A stretch of DNA of 32,253 bases from CAZOZP01 sp964584325 (GCA_964584325.1 CAZOZP010000041.1:1-32253); one strand, 5' to 3'. Shown: positions 16,756-26,524, counted from the first letter of the stretch. Translations and numbers: made by a program. Notes: generated by a model not told the origin, from the sequence alone.

Positions 16756-16788
16756 CCCCGAGAAGCTTTCGCTTTTTCGGGGTTTTTT
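16756..16788 (+). terminator. Intrinsic terminator after the DUF805 gene
   Basis: CCCCGAGAAGC (16756-16766) pairs with GCTTTTTCGGGG (16771-16782), with one bulge and one wobble, around a TTTC loop, followed by TTTTTT (16783-16788). This is a textbook rho-independent terminator. Its T-run overlaps the stop codon of the convergent malic-enzyme-like gene. Confidence 0.9.
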
Positions 16789-19033
16789 ATTTGCCTGCCG
16801 AAGCTTCTACCGAAGCAATTGAAGCCAGGTTCACAATTTCATCAACAGATGCCCGGTAATGTATCAGATGAGCCGGGAGTCTTGTTCCTGTAAGTATCGG
16901 CCCTATTGCAATGCACTCTCCTAAAAAATGAAGTGATTGCATGGTCATTAGTCCCGACTGTAAATCAGGGAAAATCAAAACATTTGCATTTCCCTTCAAA
17001 GATGAAAACGGGAAATATTCATTTCTTATGCTCTCATCTCTGGCCGTTGATAACTGCATTTCACCGTCAATCATTAATTCCGGATTAGCTTTTCTTATTA
17101 TTTCCAAAGCCTTACTGATTTTTTTTACTTCAGGGTCTTTTATACTGCCGAAATTTGAATATGAAAGAAGTGCGGCTCTTGGTTCTATCCCCAATACTTT
17201 CGCCATTTTTGCTGTAAGAATAGCGTTTTCGGCAAGTTCTTCTGCCGTCGGATTAACATTAACGGCACAATCGGAAAGCAGAACTGTGTCTTTAGGAAGA
17301 AGAACAAGGTGGTGACTTGATATCCTTTTTATTCCCTGAGCCGGCCCGATTATTTCAATAATTATCCTTAGCATGTCAGGATAGTTACCTGATATGCCTC
17401 CGAACATGATATCAGCATCTCCGCAGTGAAGCATCATAGCCGCATAGTAATCATTCTGCTTAAGCCGGGTTTCGGCTATCTGTCTTATAATTCCTTTTCT
17501 CTGTCTTAGTTTAAGGTATTCTTCAGAATAAAACTTGTAATGAACGCTGTGAGCAGGGTCTTCAATCTGGATACCGCTTATATCAAGATTAAGGGATTCT
17601 GCCAGGTTCTTGATTGATGACTCTGAGCCGACGAGAACAGGCCGGGCAATTTTTTCATCCAGAATTATTCTGCAAGCTCTCAATATAGTTTCATTACTGC
17701 CATTGGAAAATACCATTTTCTGTTTCTGATGCGGACTGCGGAAAATTATTTCCCGCATTGCTTCCTTGCCTCCGCCGGTTCTTACTTTCAGAGTTTCCTG
17801 ATACTGCTGAGGATTAAACGCAGTTTCTGATAATCCTTCTTCGATTGCTTTCTGAGCTACAGCCGAAGCCATTTTCGTAAGTATCCGGGGGTCAATAGGT
17901 TTAGGAAGAAGGTATTCCGGACCAAAACTTAAATGAATGTTGCCGTAAGCTCTTTCAACTTCTTCAATAACTTCTTCTCTGGCCAGTCCGGCAAGTACAT
18001 CCGAAGCAGCCATTAACATTCCTTCCGAGATTTCTTTTGCCTGAACATCCAGAGCGCCCCTGAGAATGTAGGGAAAACTGAGAATGTCTAAAACTGAGTT
18101 CGGATTTTGTCCGAGACTGGTGGCGGCAATTAGATCATGTCTGCAGTCTCTTGCCCTTTCATAAGATATTTCAGGTTCAGGAGTGGCAAGAGCAAATACA
18201 ATCGGGAATCGGTTCATTTTCTGAAGCATTTCTTCGTTAACAAGATTGCCGGCAGAGGCACCGATAAAAACATCGGCCCCGCTGAATGCCTCGGCAAATA
18301 ATGTCTTGTTGTCAGAAGAAGCCATGATTTTTTGGTAATCAGCCAGTTCTTCTCTTTTTTTATGCAGTATCCCTGATTTATCAAAAACGAGAATCTGTTC
18401 GGGAGATATCCCCAACCGACACAGCATTCTGAATATTCCAGCGGCCACAGTTCCTGCTCCGCTTAAAACAATTTTAATTCCTGAAGGCTTCTTGTTAACA
18501 ATTTCCAGCGCATTTATTAAGGCTGCGGTAACTCCAACAGCTGTACTGTAAAGGTTTTCGTGAAATATCGGGATACTTAAATTATCCTTAAGCCTGTCAT
18601 AAATTTCCAATCCGTCGGGGGCTTTAATATCCTTAAGGTTTATTGCTCCGAACGAAGGAGCAATTGATTGAATTGTTTTTGTTATTTCTTCCGGGCTGCC
18701 TGAGTCAATTTCAAGGTCGAATACATCAATATCAGCAAGTCTTTTCAGTAGTACAGCAATCCCTTCCTGCATTGGTTTAGCCGCAAACGCCCCCGCATCT
18801 CCGAGTCCGGGAACTGCACTTCCGTTTGAAATTACGGCCACCAGATTGGATTTATTGGTGTATTTGTAAACATTTGCCGGATCATTTCGGATTTCTATTG
18901 CAGGGAATATTGCGCCGGGCATATATGCCATCCGCATTTCCTGCGGAGTAATACAGGGTTTTGAGGATTTTATCTCGATTTTACCGGGTCTTTTACCTGA
19001 ATGATATTCTAATGAATCTTCTTTCTTGATCAT
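16787..19033 (-). CDS. MaeB-type malic enzyme homologue with a degenerate active site
   Basis: 748 residues with the MaeB layout: malic enzyme N domain (about 15-165), Rossmann domain (about 170-400, SGAGTVAAG at 191-199) and a phosphotransacetylase-like C domain (about 425-745). Overall similarity to E. coli MaeB is obvious (YKYTNKSNLVAVISNGSAV, RGALDVQAKEI, LSFGPEYLLPKP). Compared with MaeB recalled from memory, the catalytic lysine of EGKxVLF is I92, the metal-ligand glutamate of NLEDIKAP is K134, HDDQHGTA reads HENLYSTA (158-165), ANPEPE reads ATPEPE, and VNNVL reads VLDIL. The tyrosine Y37 is kept. Decarboxylation of malate therefore looks unlikely; a regulatory or binding role is possible. 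Its ATG overlaps the upstream dikinase stop by 4 nt. Confidence 0.88.
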   Translation of the reverse strand: MIKKEDSLEYHSGKRPGKIEIKSSKPCITPQEMRMAYMPGAIFPAIEIRNDPANVYKYTNKSNLVAVISNGSAVPGLGDAGAFAAKPMQEGIAVLLKRLADIDVFDLEIDSGSPEEITKTIQSIAPSFGAINLKDIKAPDGLEIYDRLKDNLSIPIFHENLYSTAVGVTAALINALEIVNKKPSGIKIVLSGAGTVAAGIFRMLCRLGISPEQILVFDKSGILHKKREELADYQKIMASSDNKTLFAEAFSGADVFIGASAGNLVNEEMLQKMNRFPIVFALATPEPEISYERARDCRHDLIAATSLGQNPNSVLDILSFPYILRGALDVQAKEISEGMLMAASDVLAGLAREEVIEEVERAYGNIHLSFGPEYLLPKPIDPRILTKMASAVAQKAIEEGLSETAFNPQQYQETLKVRTGGGKEAMREIIFRSPHQKQKMVFSNGSNETILRACRIILDEKIARPVLVGSESSIKNLAESLNLDISGIQIEDPAHSVHYKFYSEEYLKLRQRKGIIRQIAETRLKQNDYYAAMMLHCGDADIMFGGISGNYPDMLRIIIEIIGPAQGIKRISSHHLVLLPKDTVLLSDCAVNVNPTAEELAENAILTAKMAKVLGIEPRAALLSYSNFGSIKDPEVKKISKALEIIRKANPELMIDGEMQLSTARDESIRNEYFPFSSLKGNANVLIFPDLQSGLMTMQSLHFLGECIAIGPILTGTRLPAHLIHYRASVDEIVNLASIASVEASAGK

Positions 19034-22000
19034 AATTGCTCCGTGAAAGAGTTTAATGGGTATTTTTCAATTGTTTCCTGTACTGCCGTAAAGAAAGTGG
19101 CAACCGGTCTTACCTGAAGAATCCAGAGCCTCGCACTTTCCATGGCAAATTCAATATCAACAGGATATCCGTAGTCAGATTCTATATTAAGAGCTGTATG
19201 AACCAGCTCGCATATTTCAATATACTCAAGAGCAGGTCTGAATCTTTGATGATATAAGGTTTCGGTAAGTTTTGTTCCGTATCCTTTATCATCGTCAAAG
19301 TTAACCATCAGTTTTTTGTCGGCGGTAATATAGCGGAATCTCAGATTGTCAGTATAAACCGATTCGTCTTTTGCAACAGTTATCTGGTCTGAGTTTACAA
19401 GACCGGAAACAATGCCTTCTCCTAATCCGAGGCCGGCGTTGATTACAATTTCCCTTTGTTCTTCTTTTGTTATATTGACTGTCATAAGCACACCTGAGAC
19501 TCTGGATCTCACCATTCTCTGTATTATAACTCCTCCGGCATATTCTGTATTGAGATCGAGCATAGTGCGGTTGTGTAAAGCTCTGGGAGTCCACAATCCG
19601 CTCCAGGTTTTCTTCAGAAATTTAAGTATTTGCTCTTCACCCCTAAGATACAGAAAAGTTTCAAACTCGCCGGCTCTTGCTGCCAGTTCATTATCCTCTT
19701 CAATAGAAGATGAGCGGATAGCATAGTAATTAATATTTGTGTTTTCTGCAGAAACAGTTTTCTCGAGTCTGCGGAAAGATTCAATTACTGCGTCGGTAAG
19801 TTCTTTGGGAAGAAGAACACCATCCCACAAAAGTCTGATTAGTTCAGATTTCTGATTAAAGTTAAGTCTTCCGTCTTCAAGAATCTTTTCTATAATTTCT
19901 TTGATTGAGCTGCATCCTGCAGAAAATTCACGGAGCTGTACATTTGTAATTGAAACAGGAGAATTAAGTGCAAGTTCGAAGCCTTTTGAACTAACCGCAA
20001 ACCATTCGGGAATTATTCCTTTCCCGGTAAGTCTTTCAACCTCTGCAAGGTTCGCTGCTTTACTTCCAATTAAAGGCTTAAGTTCCAGTCCGCCATCGGC
20101 CGAAGTAAGTATAAGCTTGTTGCTTTTTTCAAAGACTTTGTAAATTGATTCCTTATCATAAATTCTTTTTTTGGAATTAATTGTTTCCTGATCAGGTGAA
20201 TTTTCCGTAATTCCTGTAATTATCTCAATCTGTCTTAATATGGGTCGCAGGAAAAAGATTTTTTCTGATTCAAATAGTTTATTCAGCAGAACTATTCTTG
20301 ATTTGTAAAGTTCTTCCAGCTTTTCGGTAACAAGGTTGTCAATTGAGAGAATATCGTTTCTGCCTATGATAATAGAAACAAAGCCTGAGTCATCAATAGT
20401 TGAGAAGATGGCGGCTATTGAATTAAAAAGGTAAATAAGTTTGAGTCTTATAAAAATTATATCAAATATAGAATAAGAATTAAGAATAACCAGAGCTGCT
20501 TTTTCATAAAGGTTTTCATAACGGCTTTTCAGTTCACCCAGAAGAGTGTTTAGGTAGAGTCCGATTTGATTATTTAGTGCGGGATTAAACAATACTTTCT
20601 TAATGAAGGTGTTCCTTGATTCAAGAAAATAAGGTGCAGTTGTTGTAGTACCAAGAAGAATTTCATAGACAAAGTACTTAGCGGAAACAGCATCAGAAAG
20701 GTTTTCAATGGATTTCTCAAGCTGGTATTTTGCTTTGAGCATTTTACCTCTCAAATTAAGGAACTCAGATGTATTTTCGTTTTGTTCGAGCATTTCGCAG
20801 GAGTTTTTGAAATTGTCCAGATTCTCAAACAAAATAACCGTTTCCGGCTCGTGCCCCAGTATGCATAGTGTTCCTTCATCTGCATTAAGTACAGCAATGT
20901 CACCGTCTTCAAGAAAATATTCCTTTTCAGAAAGATTTTTTCTTTGAGTAATATTTATATCGTGTATCTTTTTCTTTTCTTCTCTGTATTCCAGAATGTT
21001 ATAGGCAAGTTTGAATGCTCCGCCGGAAGTACGTGTCCATCTGCCTGAAATGATTATTGCAGGCTTATTGAACTGGATTGCAATGAGTCCGGCATGGCTA
21101 AGGATACCTCCGCCTGTTGACACAACACCTGCAGACTTATAAACATAAGCTGTTTCAGTCGGACTAACAGTTTCAGAGAATAGTATGCAGTTCTTTAAGT
21201 CGTCGGGTGTTCTTTGTTCGAAGCTAAGTACGGCTTTCCCGATAACTCTTCCCGGGGAGGCCTTAAAGCCATCAATTATTTTTTCATCCGGAAGAATAAG
21301 TTTATTAAGAGTCGGGTCGTATCTTCTCAGATTAATTCTGAAATCTATCAGTTCTGCGGTCAGTTCATCTGCCGGCATTTCGTTAAACTGAATAATGTAA
21401 TGGTTCTTGCGCAGGATTTCTGCAAGAAGCTGGGCGTCAAAACTAAAATTAAAATTCCATTTATCGGAAATATATTTCTTGTAGCGGTAGAGGCCGTTTC
21501 CGAAAGAAAACACGGCTAATTGAATAATTCCTCTTCGGCCTCTTAAAACATATAGGTTTAGTGAATCTCCAAGCAGTGGTATTTGGGTTTTTTGAACTTC
21601 ATAGTTTTCTACCCGGCCGGTTGAGATAAAACCAAGCGTACGTTCCAGAAGAAGAATGAGCCTTGCAAGCACTGCAGATTTCTTAATATCGCCGCCATCA
21701 TCCGAAATAATTCCGGCAAAAATTTCCGTTTCATTCATTCTCTGAAAAAGATCAGGATGTGCCGGCGAGAAAAATTCCTGAGATTCAGTCAGCTCTCCGT
21801 ATTCTATTGCTTCCCTGAAAGATTTAAGCAGCCGGTTGTTCAGAATCTCATATCCGAGAGGTCTTACGCCCGTACCGTCAGGGAATGAAGGAATATCCAT
21901 ATTTATTTCAGCTAATGCTAAGTGGATATTTTCCCAAAAACGGGAAGGCTGATGATTCATATAAATATCTGAGTATTCTGTCCGGCCGTCCCAAAACATT

Positions 22001-24048
22001 TCTTCTTCAGAGGCTGTATCGGAATACTCAGCTAATTTAATTTTTTTCTTATCGTCACTCAATATATATTTTACAGGAAGCACACCCCAATCAATAAAAG
22101 AATCAGCCCAGCATTTTGTGGCTTCTGCTTTTGCTGCGGGGGTGTAATCCAGACCTTCCATTGTCCAGTCTATATCCATCAGGAAAGGGGATAGTTTGAG
22201 TAACAGTTCTGCTTTTCTGCACAGAAAGCCGAAATTAACCGTTCGTTCTTTATCGTAACGTGCCTGAACTCTTGTGCCTTTCATTTTGAAATCGAATTCC
22301 ATTGCGGCAAAGAATGTACGAAGAGCATCAAGATTTTTGTTAGGATGCTCGGCAATTTCATAATTGCTTATCCCATAATACTCAAGGTCAATCATTCCTC
22401 CCTGAAGAGGCGGCGAGAAATCTATTCTAACAAAAATAGGATGATTTCTGAACCATATATAATAGTGTACTTCATTTCCGTAACAAAAAACCGAAAGTTT
22501 TGGGAAATAATTATTCCCGTAAAGCAGGTTAACGGCAAAAGCATCAACGGCAATTCTAACCGGATAAGGTAAGGCGTTTTTTTCAGGCTGTGAGAGAGGG
22601 TCCGATTCAAAATCAATATAATTAATATTCCGAAGAACGCTTATTGTTCTTTCCTCATCTGTACATATTATGTCAACAGTACGGTTTGTATTTTTATTTT
22701 TATCCGAAATCTTGAACCCGAGTTTCAATCCTTTCTGATGAAGGTATCGCTTCAGGCCATGAATGGTTGTCACACCGTTAATATCAGCCGGGTCTTCGAA
22801 GGCAAGTACAAGTCTCGTTAAATCGGATGATACCGCACTCTCGCTGTGATGTTTTTCCAGTCTGAGAAATACTTCGGTTTTAAGTTTATCATAAATTCCG
22901 GGCAGTTTAATACATTCATCAGAATACTTAGAAAAAAGTCTGATATAAGCAGATGTAATCTTATCCATTTTCCCTAAAATTTCAAGAATCTTCTCTTTAT
23001 TCAGAGGAGCAATGTCCAGAAGGTCTTTAAGTACATCCGCGTGAGCAAGATTGTAGGATTTAAATATCATAACCGGATTATCTTCAATTTTTGAATCCTC
23101 TTCAGTTTCTGCAATTCTTTCCCCGGCGGCATAAAAAACATATTTCATCGAAGTAATTACCGCCGGACTGCATTCAGTAAGGAATTTGGCACTTTGTCTT
23201 TTCAGGAACAAAGGAAGATGTCCTTTCATTTCCGTTTGTGCATATTCAATTGCATATAAAGCGGAGTTTAATCTTTGCCACCCGGCACTGCTTACTGCTT
23301 CTTTAAGAATTTTCATTCCGCATATCTTTTCTGCTTCTTTAAGGCTTTCGACAAACTTAACCTGCTTTTCTTTTCCGTAAAATGATATACTGAGTAAATC
23401 AAGGAAACCGGCTCTTGAATATTCGAGTAACGGTATTAACATTTCTGCGGATTCCGGATCTGTGGCATCTTCAGTGGTTTTTTTTGAAGGAATGATATTT
23501 TTTGAATCCAGGTATCGCGCAATCAGATATTTTATCGCAATACTTTTCGCCTGCACAAATTTTTCGGAAAGTATTACAGTATCATTTATATCTCCGGCAA
23601 GTATTCCCAAAAACTGTTCGGAAATCTTTTCAGCTTCTCCGCCGGAAGCAGATTCCGTGATTCTTCTGTATATAAATTCAGCAATTTCGGCCGGGGTAAT
23701 TGCCGGAAAGGGCAAATATACCGACATAGAAAATAATGCTTCACGGGCAATCAATTCAGATGAATTTACGATAGAAGCAAAAGCTTTTTCCTTCGATGTC
23801 TTTTCGGCAAGGTATGAGAAAACAGATGATATAAAAATGTAAGATTCTTCTGGACTTTCGGAGTAGAAACCGGAAACTGCCGATAAAAGCATATCAGAGA
23901 AAGGAAGTTTGATTTTCGGACGAAATATTTCAGCGGCTTCTGCAATTATTGCCGCTGTTTCATCAAGTCCCGAATAAAGTATGCCTCTATCCTTCAGATA
24001 GCAGACAAGCTCTTTGTTAAGATTTTCGATTTCTAAAGATTTGTTCAT
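19030..24048 (-). CDS. Giant dikinase-like protein: phosphohistidine domain followed by ATP-grasp (GWD-like order)
   Basis: About 1672 residues from the ATG at 24048; a longer frame from 24144 adds 32 implausible hydrophobic residues. Positions here use the shorter form. Residues 1-920 match nothing I recognise: helical to about 440, mixed alpha/beta after. A PEP-utiliser swivelling domain (about 925-1060) carries TGGGILSHAG with the phospho-acceptor H985. A helical spacer (about 1070-1320) leads to a C-terminal PPDK_N ATP-grasp domain (about 1325-1650) with YYAIRSSSIEED, RVSGVLMT, GLGLGEGIVSG and VDIEFA...LQVRPV. The PEP/pyruvate TIM barrel is absent, so it is not a normal PEP synthase. His domain before ATP domain is the order of glucan, water dikinases. 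It overlaps the malic enzyme homologue (ATGA). The acceptor is unknown. Confidence 0.85.
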   Translation of the reverse strand: MNKSLEIENLNKELVCYLKDRGILYSGLDETAAIIAEAAEIFRPKIKLPFSDMLLSAVSGFYSESPEESYIFISSVFSYLAEKTSKEKAFASIVNSSELIAREALFSMSVYLPFPAITPAEIAEFIYRRITESASGGEAEKISEQFLGILAGDINDTVILSEKFVQAKSIAIKYLIARYLDSKNIIPSKKTTEDATDPESAEMLIPLLEYSRAGFLDLLSISFYGKEKQVKFVESLKEAEKICGMKILKEAVSSAGWQRLNSALYAIEYAQTEMKGHLPLFLKRQSAKFLTECSPAVITSMKYVFYAAGERIAETEEDSKIEDNPVMIFKSYNLAHADVLKDLLDIAPLNKEKILEILGKMDKITSAYIRLFSKYSDECIKLPGIYDKLKTEVFLRLEKHHSESAVSSDLTRLVLAFEDPADINGVTTIHGLKRYLHQKGLKLGFKISDKNKNTNRTVDIICTDEERTISVLRNINYIDFESDPLSQPEKNALPYPVRIAVDAFAVNLLYGNNYFPKLSVFCYGNEVHYYIWFRNHPIFVRIDFSPPLQGGMIDLEYYGISNYEIAEHPNKNLDALRTFFAAMEFDFKMKGTRVQARYDKERTVNFGFLCRKAELLLKLSPFLMDIDWTMEGLDYTPAAKAEATKCWADSFIDWGVLPVKYILSDDKKKIKLAEYSDTASEEEMFWDGRTEYSDIYMNHQPSRFWENIHLALAEINMDIPSFPDGTGVRPLGYEILNNRLLKSFREAIEYGELTESQEFFSPAHPDLFQRMNETEIFAGIISDDGGDIKKSAVLARLILLLERTLGFISTGRVENYEVQKTQIPLLGDSLNLYVLRGRRGIIQLAVFSFGNGLYRYKKYISDKWNFNFSFDAQLLAEILRKNHYIIQFNEMPADELTAELIDFRINLRRYDPTLNKLILPDEKIIDGFKASPGRVIGKAVLSFEQRTPDDLKNCILFSETVSPTETAYVYKSAGVVSTGGGILSHAGLIAIQFNKPAIIISGRWTRTSGGAFKLAYNILEYREEKKKIHDINITQRKNLSEKEYFLEDGDIAVLNADEGTLCILGHEPETVILFENLDNFKNSCEMLEQNENTSEFLNLRGKMLKAKYQLEKSIENLSDAVSAKYFVYEILLGTTTTAPYFLESRNTFIKKVLFNPALNNQIGLYLNTLLGELKSRYENLYEKAALVILNSYSIFDIIFIRLKLIYLFNSIAAIFSTIDDSGFVSIIIGRNDILSIDNLVTEKLEELYKSRIVLLNKLFESEKIFFLRPILRQIEIITGITENSPDQETINSKKRIYDKESIYKVFEKSNKLILTSADGGLELKPLIGSKAANLAEVERLTGKGIIPEWFAVSSKGFELALNSPVSITNVQLREFSAGCSSIKEIIEKILEDGRLNFNQKSELIRLLWDGVLLPKELTDAVIESFRRLEKTVSAENTNINYYAIRSSSIEEDNELAARAGEFETFLYLRGEEQILKFLKKTWSGLWTPRALHNRTMLDLNTEYAGGVIIQRMVRSRVSGVLMTVNITKEEQREIVINAGLGLGEGIVSGLVNSDQITVAKDESVYTDNLRFRYITADKKLMVNFDDDKGYGTKLTETLYHQRFRPALEYIEICELVHTALNIESDYGYPVDIEFAMESARLWILQVRPVATFFTAVQETIEKYPLNSFTEQL

Positions 24049-24129
24049 CCGTATAAGAATTATTTTCAACAAATTAGTTAAATAAAATGATAAAAACATC
24101 ATTGAATAATCTGACAGACAAAAAAATGT

Positions 24130-24137
24130 TATATTTG
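24130..24137 (+). promoter_or_regulatory. Possible Bacteroidota-type -7 box before the methyltransferase
   Basis: TATATTTG matches the TAnnTTTG element of Bacteroidota housekeeping promoters and would start transcription about 28 nt before the ATG at 24172. A TTG at 24102-24104 is a possible -33 element, but the 25-nt gap is longer than usual. It lies in the divergent region shared with the dikinase gene. Confidence 0.35.
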
Positions 24138-24171
24138 TCGGCAAAGAACTCTATTAATTGTTTTCGGTGAA

Positions 24172-25392
24172 ATGCTTAAAGAAGATATTAAATATTTTGA
24201 GAAACCTGAGTTTGAAATTGCCATGGGCGAACACTCTGATAAACCTCTTCGGTTATCAGCCGAAAAAACTTTCGGGATACCTTACAGGATACTGGCAGAG
24301 CAGATAGAGTGCAGGAAAAAAGCCGGGAAGAAATTTCCTTTTCTTAAAGACTTATTTCGGTATTATGACAAAATTGCTTTGGAACAGTCATCCGGTGAAA
24401 TTGCGGCAAAGCATAAGGCTTCACTATTCAGCGGGAGCAAATTTATCGATATTACCGGCGGTTTCGGTATTGATTTCTTCTGTATTTCACGAAACTACAA
24501 TGAAAACATATACTGCGAAACAAACGAAAACCTTTTCGCACTAATAGAATTTAACAGGAATTACTTTGTATCCCATTCAGACAACAGGCAGCAATTTTTC
24601 AATGAGGACGGAATTGAAATACTAAAACAATTTCCCGACAAATACTTTGATCTTATATTTGCTGACCCCGCCAGACGAGAAGGAGGGAAAAGAAGTGTTG
24701 ATATAAAGTTCTGCAGACCGGATGTAATTAAGGAATATTCTCTACTAAGATCAAAAGCAGCGAAATTGTGTTTTAAACTTGCCCCTGCTTTTGATCTAAC
24801 AGAAGCCTTCAGGCTGTTTCCCGATATTACTGAATGCAGAGTAGTGTCCGCAGAAGGGGAATGTAAGGAAGTATTGGTAATCATTGATCCGGCCGATACC
24901 GGAAAGAAAACATTGACAGCCGCGGTTCTTGGCAGAACTGACGAAAGGTCTATAGTAATCAGTTCCGGGTATTATGAAAGCCGAACAGAGATCAGGAAAG
25001 ATTTCTGTGCGGTATTAAAAGGCGGTATGTATTTCTGCGAGCCTGATCCGGCAATTATTAAATCCGGATTAACTGCAGATTTGGCGGCAAACAGCGGTCT
25101 GAAGTTTATCGGAAAGAGTTCCGTATATCTTGCCTCGGAAACAATACCTGAGAATTTTCCCGGAAGAGTTTTCAGACTTGAGGAAATTATTCCGTATAAA
25201 AAGAAATTGATTAAAGAATATTTTTCGGCAACCGGTATTACTTCAGCGAATGTGGCGCGAAGAGATTTTCCGCTTAGTCCGGAGGAGATAAAAAAGCAGT
25301 TCGGACTTAAAGACGGAGGAGATATCTATCTCTTTTTATTTACCGGTTTAAACGGAGAATTGTTTATGGCAGTATGCAGAAAGGCTTGCTGA
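24172..25392 (+). CDS. Class I SAM-dependent methyltransferase, PG_1098/THUMP-like family
   Basis: 406 residues. After an N-terminal helical segment (about 1-90) comes the SAM-binding Rossmann core: FIDITGGFGIDFFCISRN (motif I, about 93-110), an acidic loop near CETNENLFAL, and a catalytic motif LIFADPARREGGKR (about 163-176). The DPARR signature is that of a Bacteroidota family annotated with a THUMP-like C-terminal domain, here about 290-406. The substrate is probably RNA, judged from family resemblance only. It is transcribed away from the dikinase gene and converges with the Fic gene, with 46 nt between stops and no clear terminator. Confidence 0.82.
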   Translation: MLKEDIKYFEKPEFEIAMGEHSDKPLRLSAEKTFGIPYRILAEQIECRKKAGKKFPFLKDLFRYYDKIALEQSSGEIAAKHKASLFSGSKFIDITGGFGIDFFCISRNYNENIYCETNENLFALIEFNRNYFVSHSDNRQQFFNEDGIEILKQFPDKYFDLIFADPARREGGKRSVDIKFCRPDVIKEYSLLRSKAAKLCFKLAPAFDLTEAFRLFPDITECRVVSAEGECKEVLVIIDPADTGKKTLTAAVLGRTDERSIVISSGYYESRTEIRKDFCAVLKGGMYFCEPDPAIIKSGLTADLAANSGLKFIGKSSVYLASETIPENFPGRVFRLEEIIPYKKKLIKEYFSATGITSANVARRDFPLSPEEIKKQFGLKDGGDIYLFLFTGLNGELFMAVCRKAC

Positions 25393-25438
25393 TTTTCATG
25401 TCGTACTGTCTTTCCACGTTTGTGCTGCCATTTCATAT

Positions 25439-26524
25439 CTATTTTTCTTCTAAAATTTTCAATAACTGTTCATTCAAGTACAATTTTTCTTTACCAACTT
25501 TTACAGATTTTAAATATCCGTGTTCTTCTAATGTCTGTAAATAATTACCGACGGTTTTCGGGTTTCCGATATTTTCGTCAATCAAGTGTTGTCGTTTGGT
25601 GTAAGGCAAACGGAATAAAATCTCAACTAAATCTTTTGAATAGACTTTTGGCAATGAAGTTTTAATCTCGTCTGCTGTTTTGTCCATAGTTGTTGTAATT
25701 TTATTGAGTCGTACCAAACCTTTGTTGGAAGTTTCTTCAATCATATCCAACATATACAAAATGTAATTTTCCCAATCGTTGTTCTCGGTTACGCCTCGCA
25801 AATTCTTGTAATATTCCGATTTATTTTTGATGATGTATTCACTCAAATAAATGGCCGGTGTATCCAATAAGCCAGAAAGTTTGAGATATAACAACAATAA
25901 AATTCTTCCTGTTCGTCCGTTACCGTCTGTAAATGGGTGGATTGCTTCAAATTGATAGTGCATTAATGCCATTTTTATCAATGGGTCAATGGTATCATCT
26001 TCGTTAATAAACTTTTCCAAGTTTGCCAATTTCTCACGAATTATCAGCTCTCCGCTTGGTGGTGTGTAAATCACTTCGCCTTTTGTGTTGCTTAATTTTG
26101 TTCCTGGTGTAACCCGAATAGAGGCGGTGTTTCGTTTGATACATTGAACAATGCTGATACAAAGATTGGTTGAAATATACGGTTTTTTCTTTAACTGTTC
26201 CAAACCTAACCATAGAGCCTCTTTGTAACTCAAAACTTCTTTTGTTGCTGAATTTTCAACTTTTCTGTCAGCAACCAATGATTTGTATAGTTCATCGTTT
26301 GTTGTGATGATATTCTCAACTTCCGAACTTGCTTTTGCCTCCTGCAAATAAATCGTATCTAAAAATAAAGTAGGGTTTGGTAAATTGAGCAAAGTTCCGT
26401 TCAGTTGAGCCAAAGCTCTTCCTGCCGAAATCGTTTTACGAAGTATTTGCTTTGTTTCAATATCTACCTTTGGAGGTAGTAACGGTAAGTCGTTATAAGG
26501 TATTTCTCTGTTGAATTTGTCCAT
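25439..26524 (-). CDS. Fic family protein (predicted AMP-transferase) with C-terminal winged helix
   Basis: 361 residues from the ATG at 26524; a TTG three codons upstream (26533) is possible but weaker. The order is a Fic_N domain, a Fic domain with the intact motif HPFTDGNGRTGR starting at H196, and a C-terminal winged helix (about 290-361). The N-terminal helix carries SSEVEN (66-71), fitting the inhibitory motif (S/T)xxxE(G/N) of class II Fic proteins, so activity is probably self-restrained. Fic proteins transfer AMP to hydroxyl groups of target proteins. The winged helix suggests DNA binding, and repeated sequences just upstream are candidate operators. Wording of codons and the lone position between unrelated genes suggest an acquired gene. 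No partner antitoxin is seen. Confidence 0.92.
   Translation of the reverse strand: MDKFNREIPYNDLPLLPPKVDIETKQILRKTISAGRALAQLNGTLLNLPNPTLFLDTIYLQEAKASSEVENIITTNDELYKSLVADRKVENSATKEVLSYKEALWLGLEQLKKKPYISTNLCISIVQCIKRNTASIRVTPGTKLSNTKGEVIYTPPSGELIIREKLANLEKFINEDDTIDPLIKMALMHYQFEAIHPFTDGNGRTGRILLLLYLKLSGLLDTPAIYLSEYIIKNKSEYYKNLRGVTENNDWENYILYMLDMIEETSNKGLVRLNKITTTMDKTADEIKTSLPKVYSKDLVEILFRLPYTKRQHLIDENIGNPKTVGNYLQTLEEHGYLKSVKVGKEKLYLNEQLLKILEEK

Noticed and set aside
22278..22291. Third copy of CTTTCATTTTGAAA, like the repeats at 8681 and 8732
   Set aside because: Located deep inside the dikinase coding region and explained by the codons for a FKMK stretch; taken as chance.
19030..24048. Annotation as PEP synthase (ppsA)
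   Set aside because: The PEP/pyruvate-binding barrel is missing and the domain order is reversed, so the name would mislead.
24049..24144. 32-residue upstream extension of the dikinase-like protein
   Set aside because: The added residues are hydrophobic and translate the AT-rich divergent promoter region; the ATG at 24048 opens a normal soluble N-terminus.
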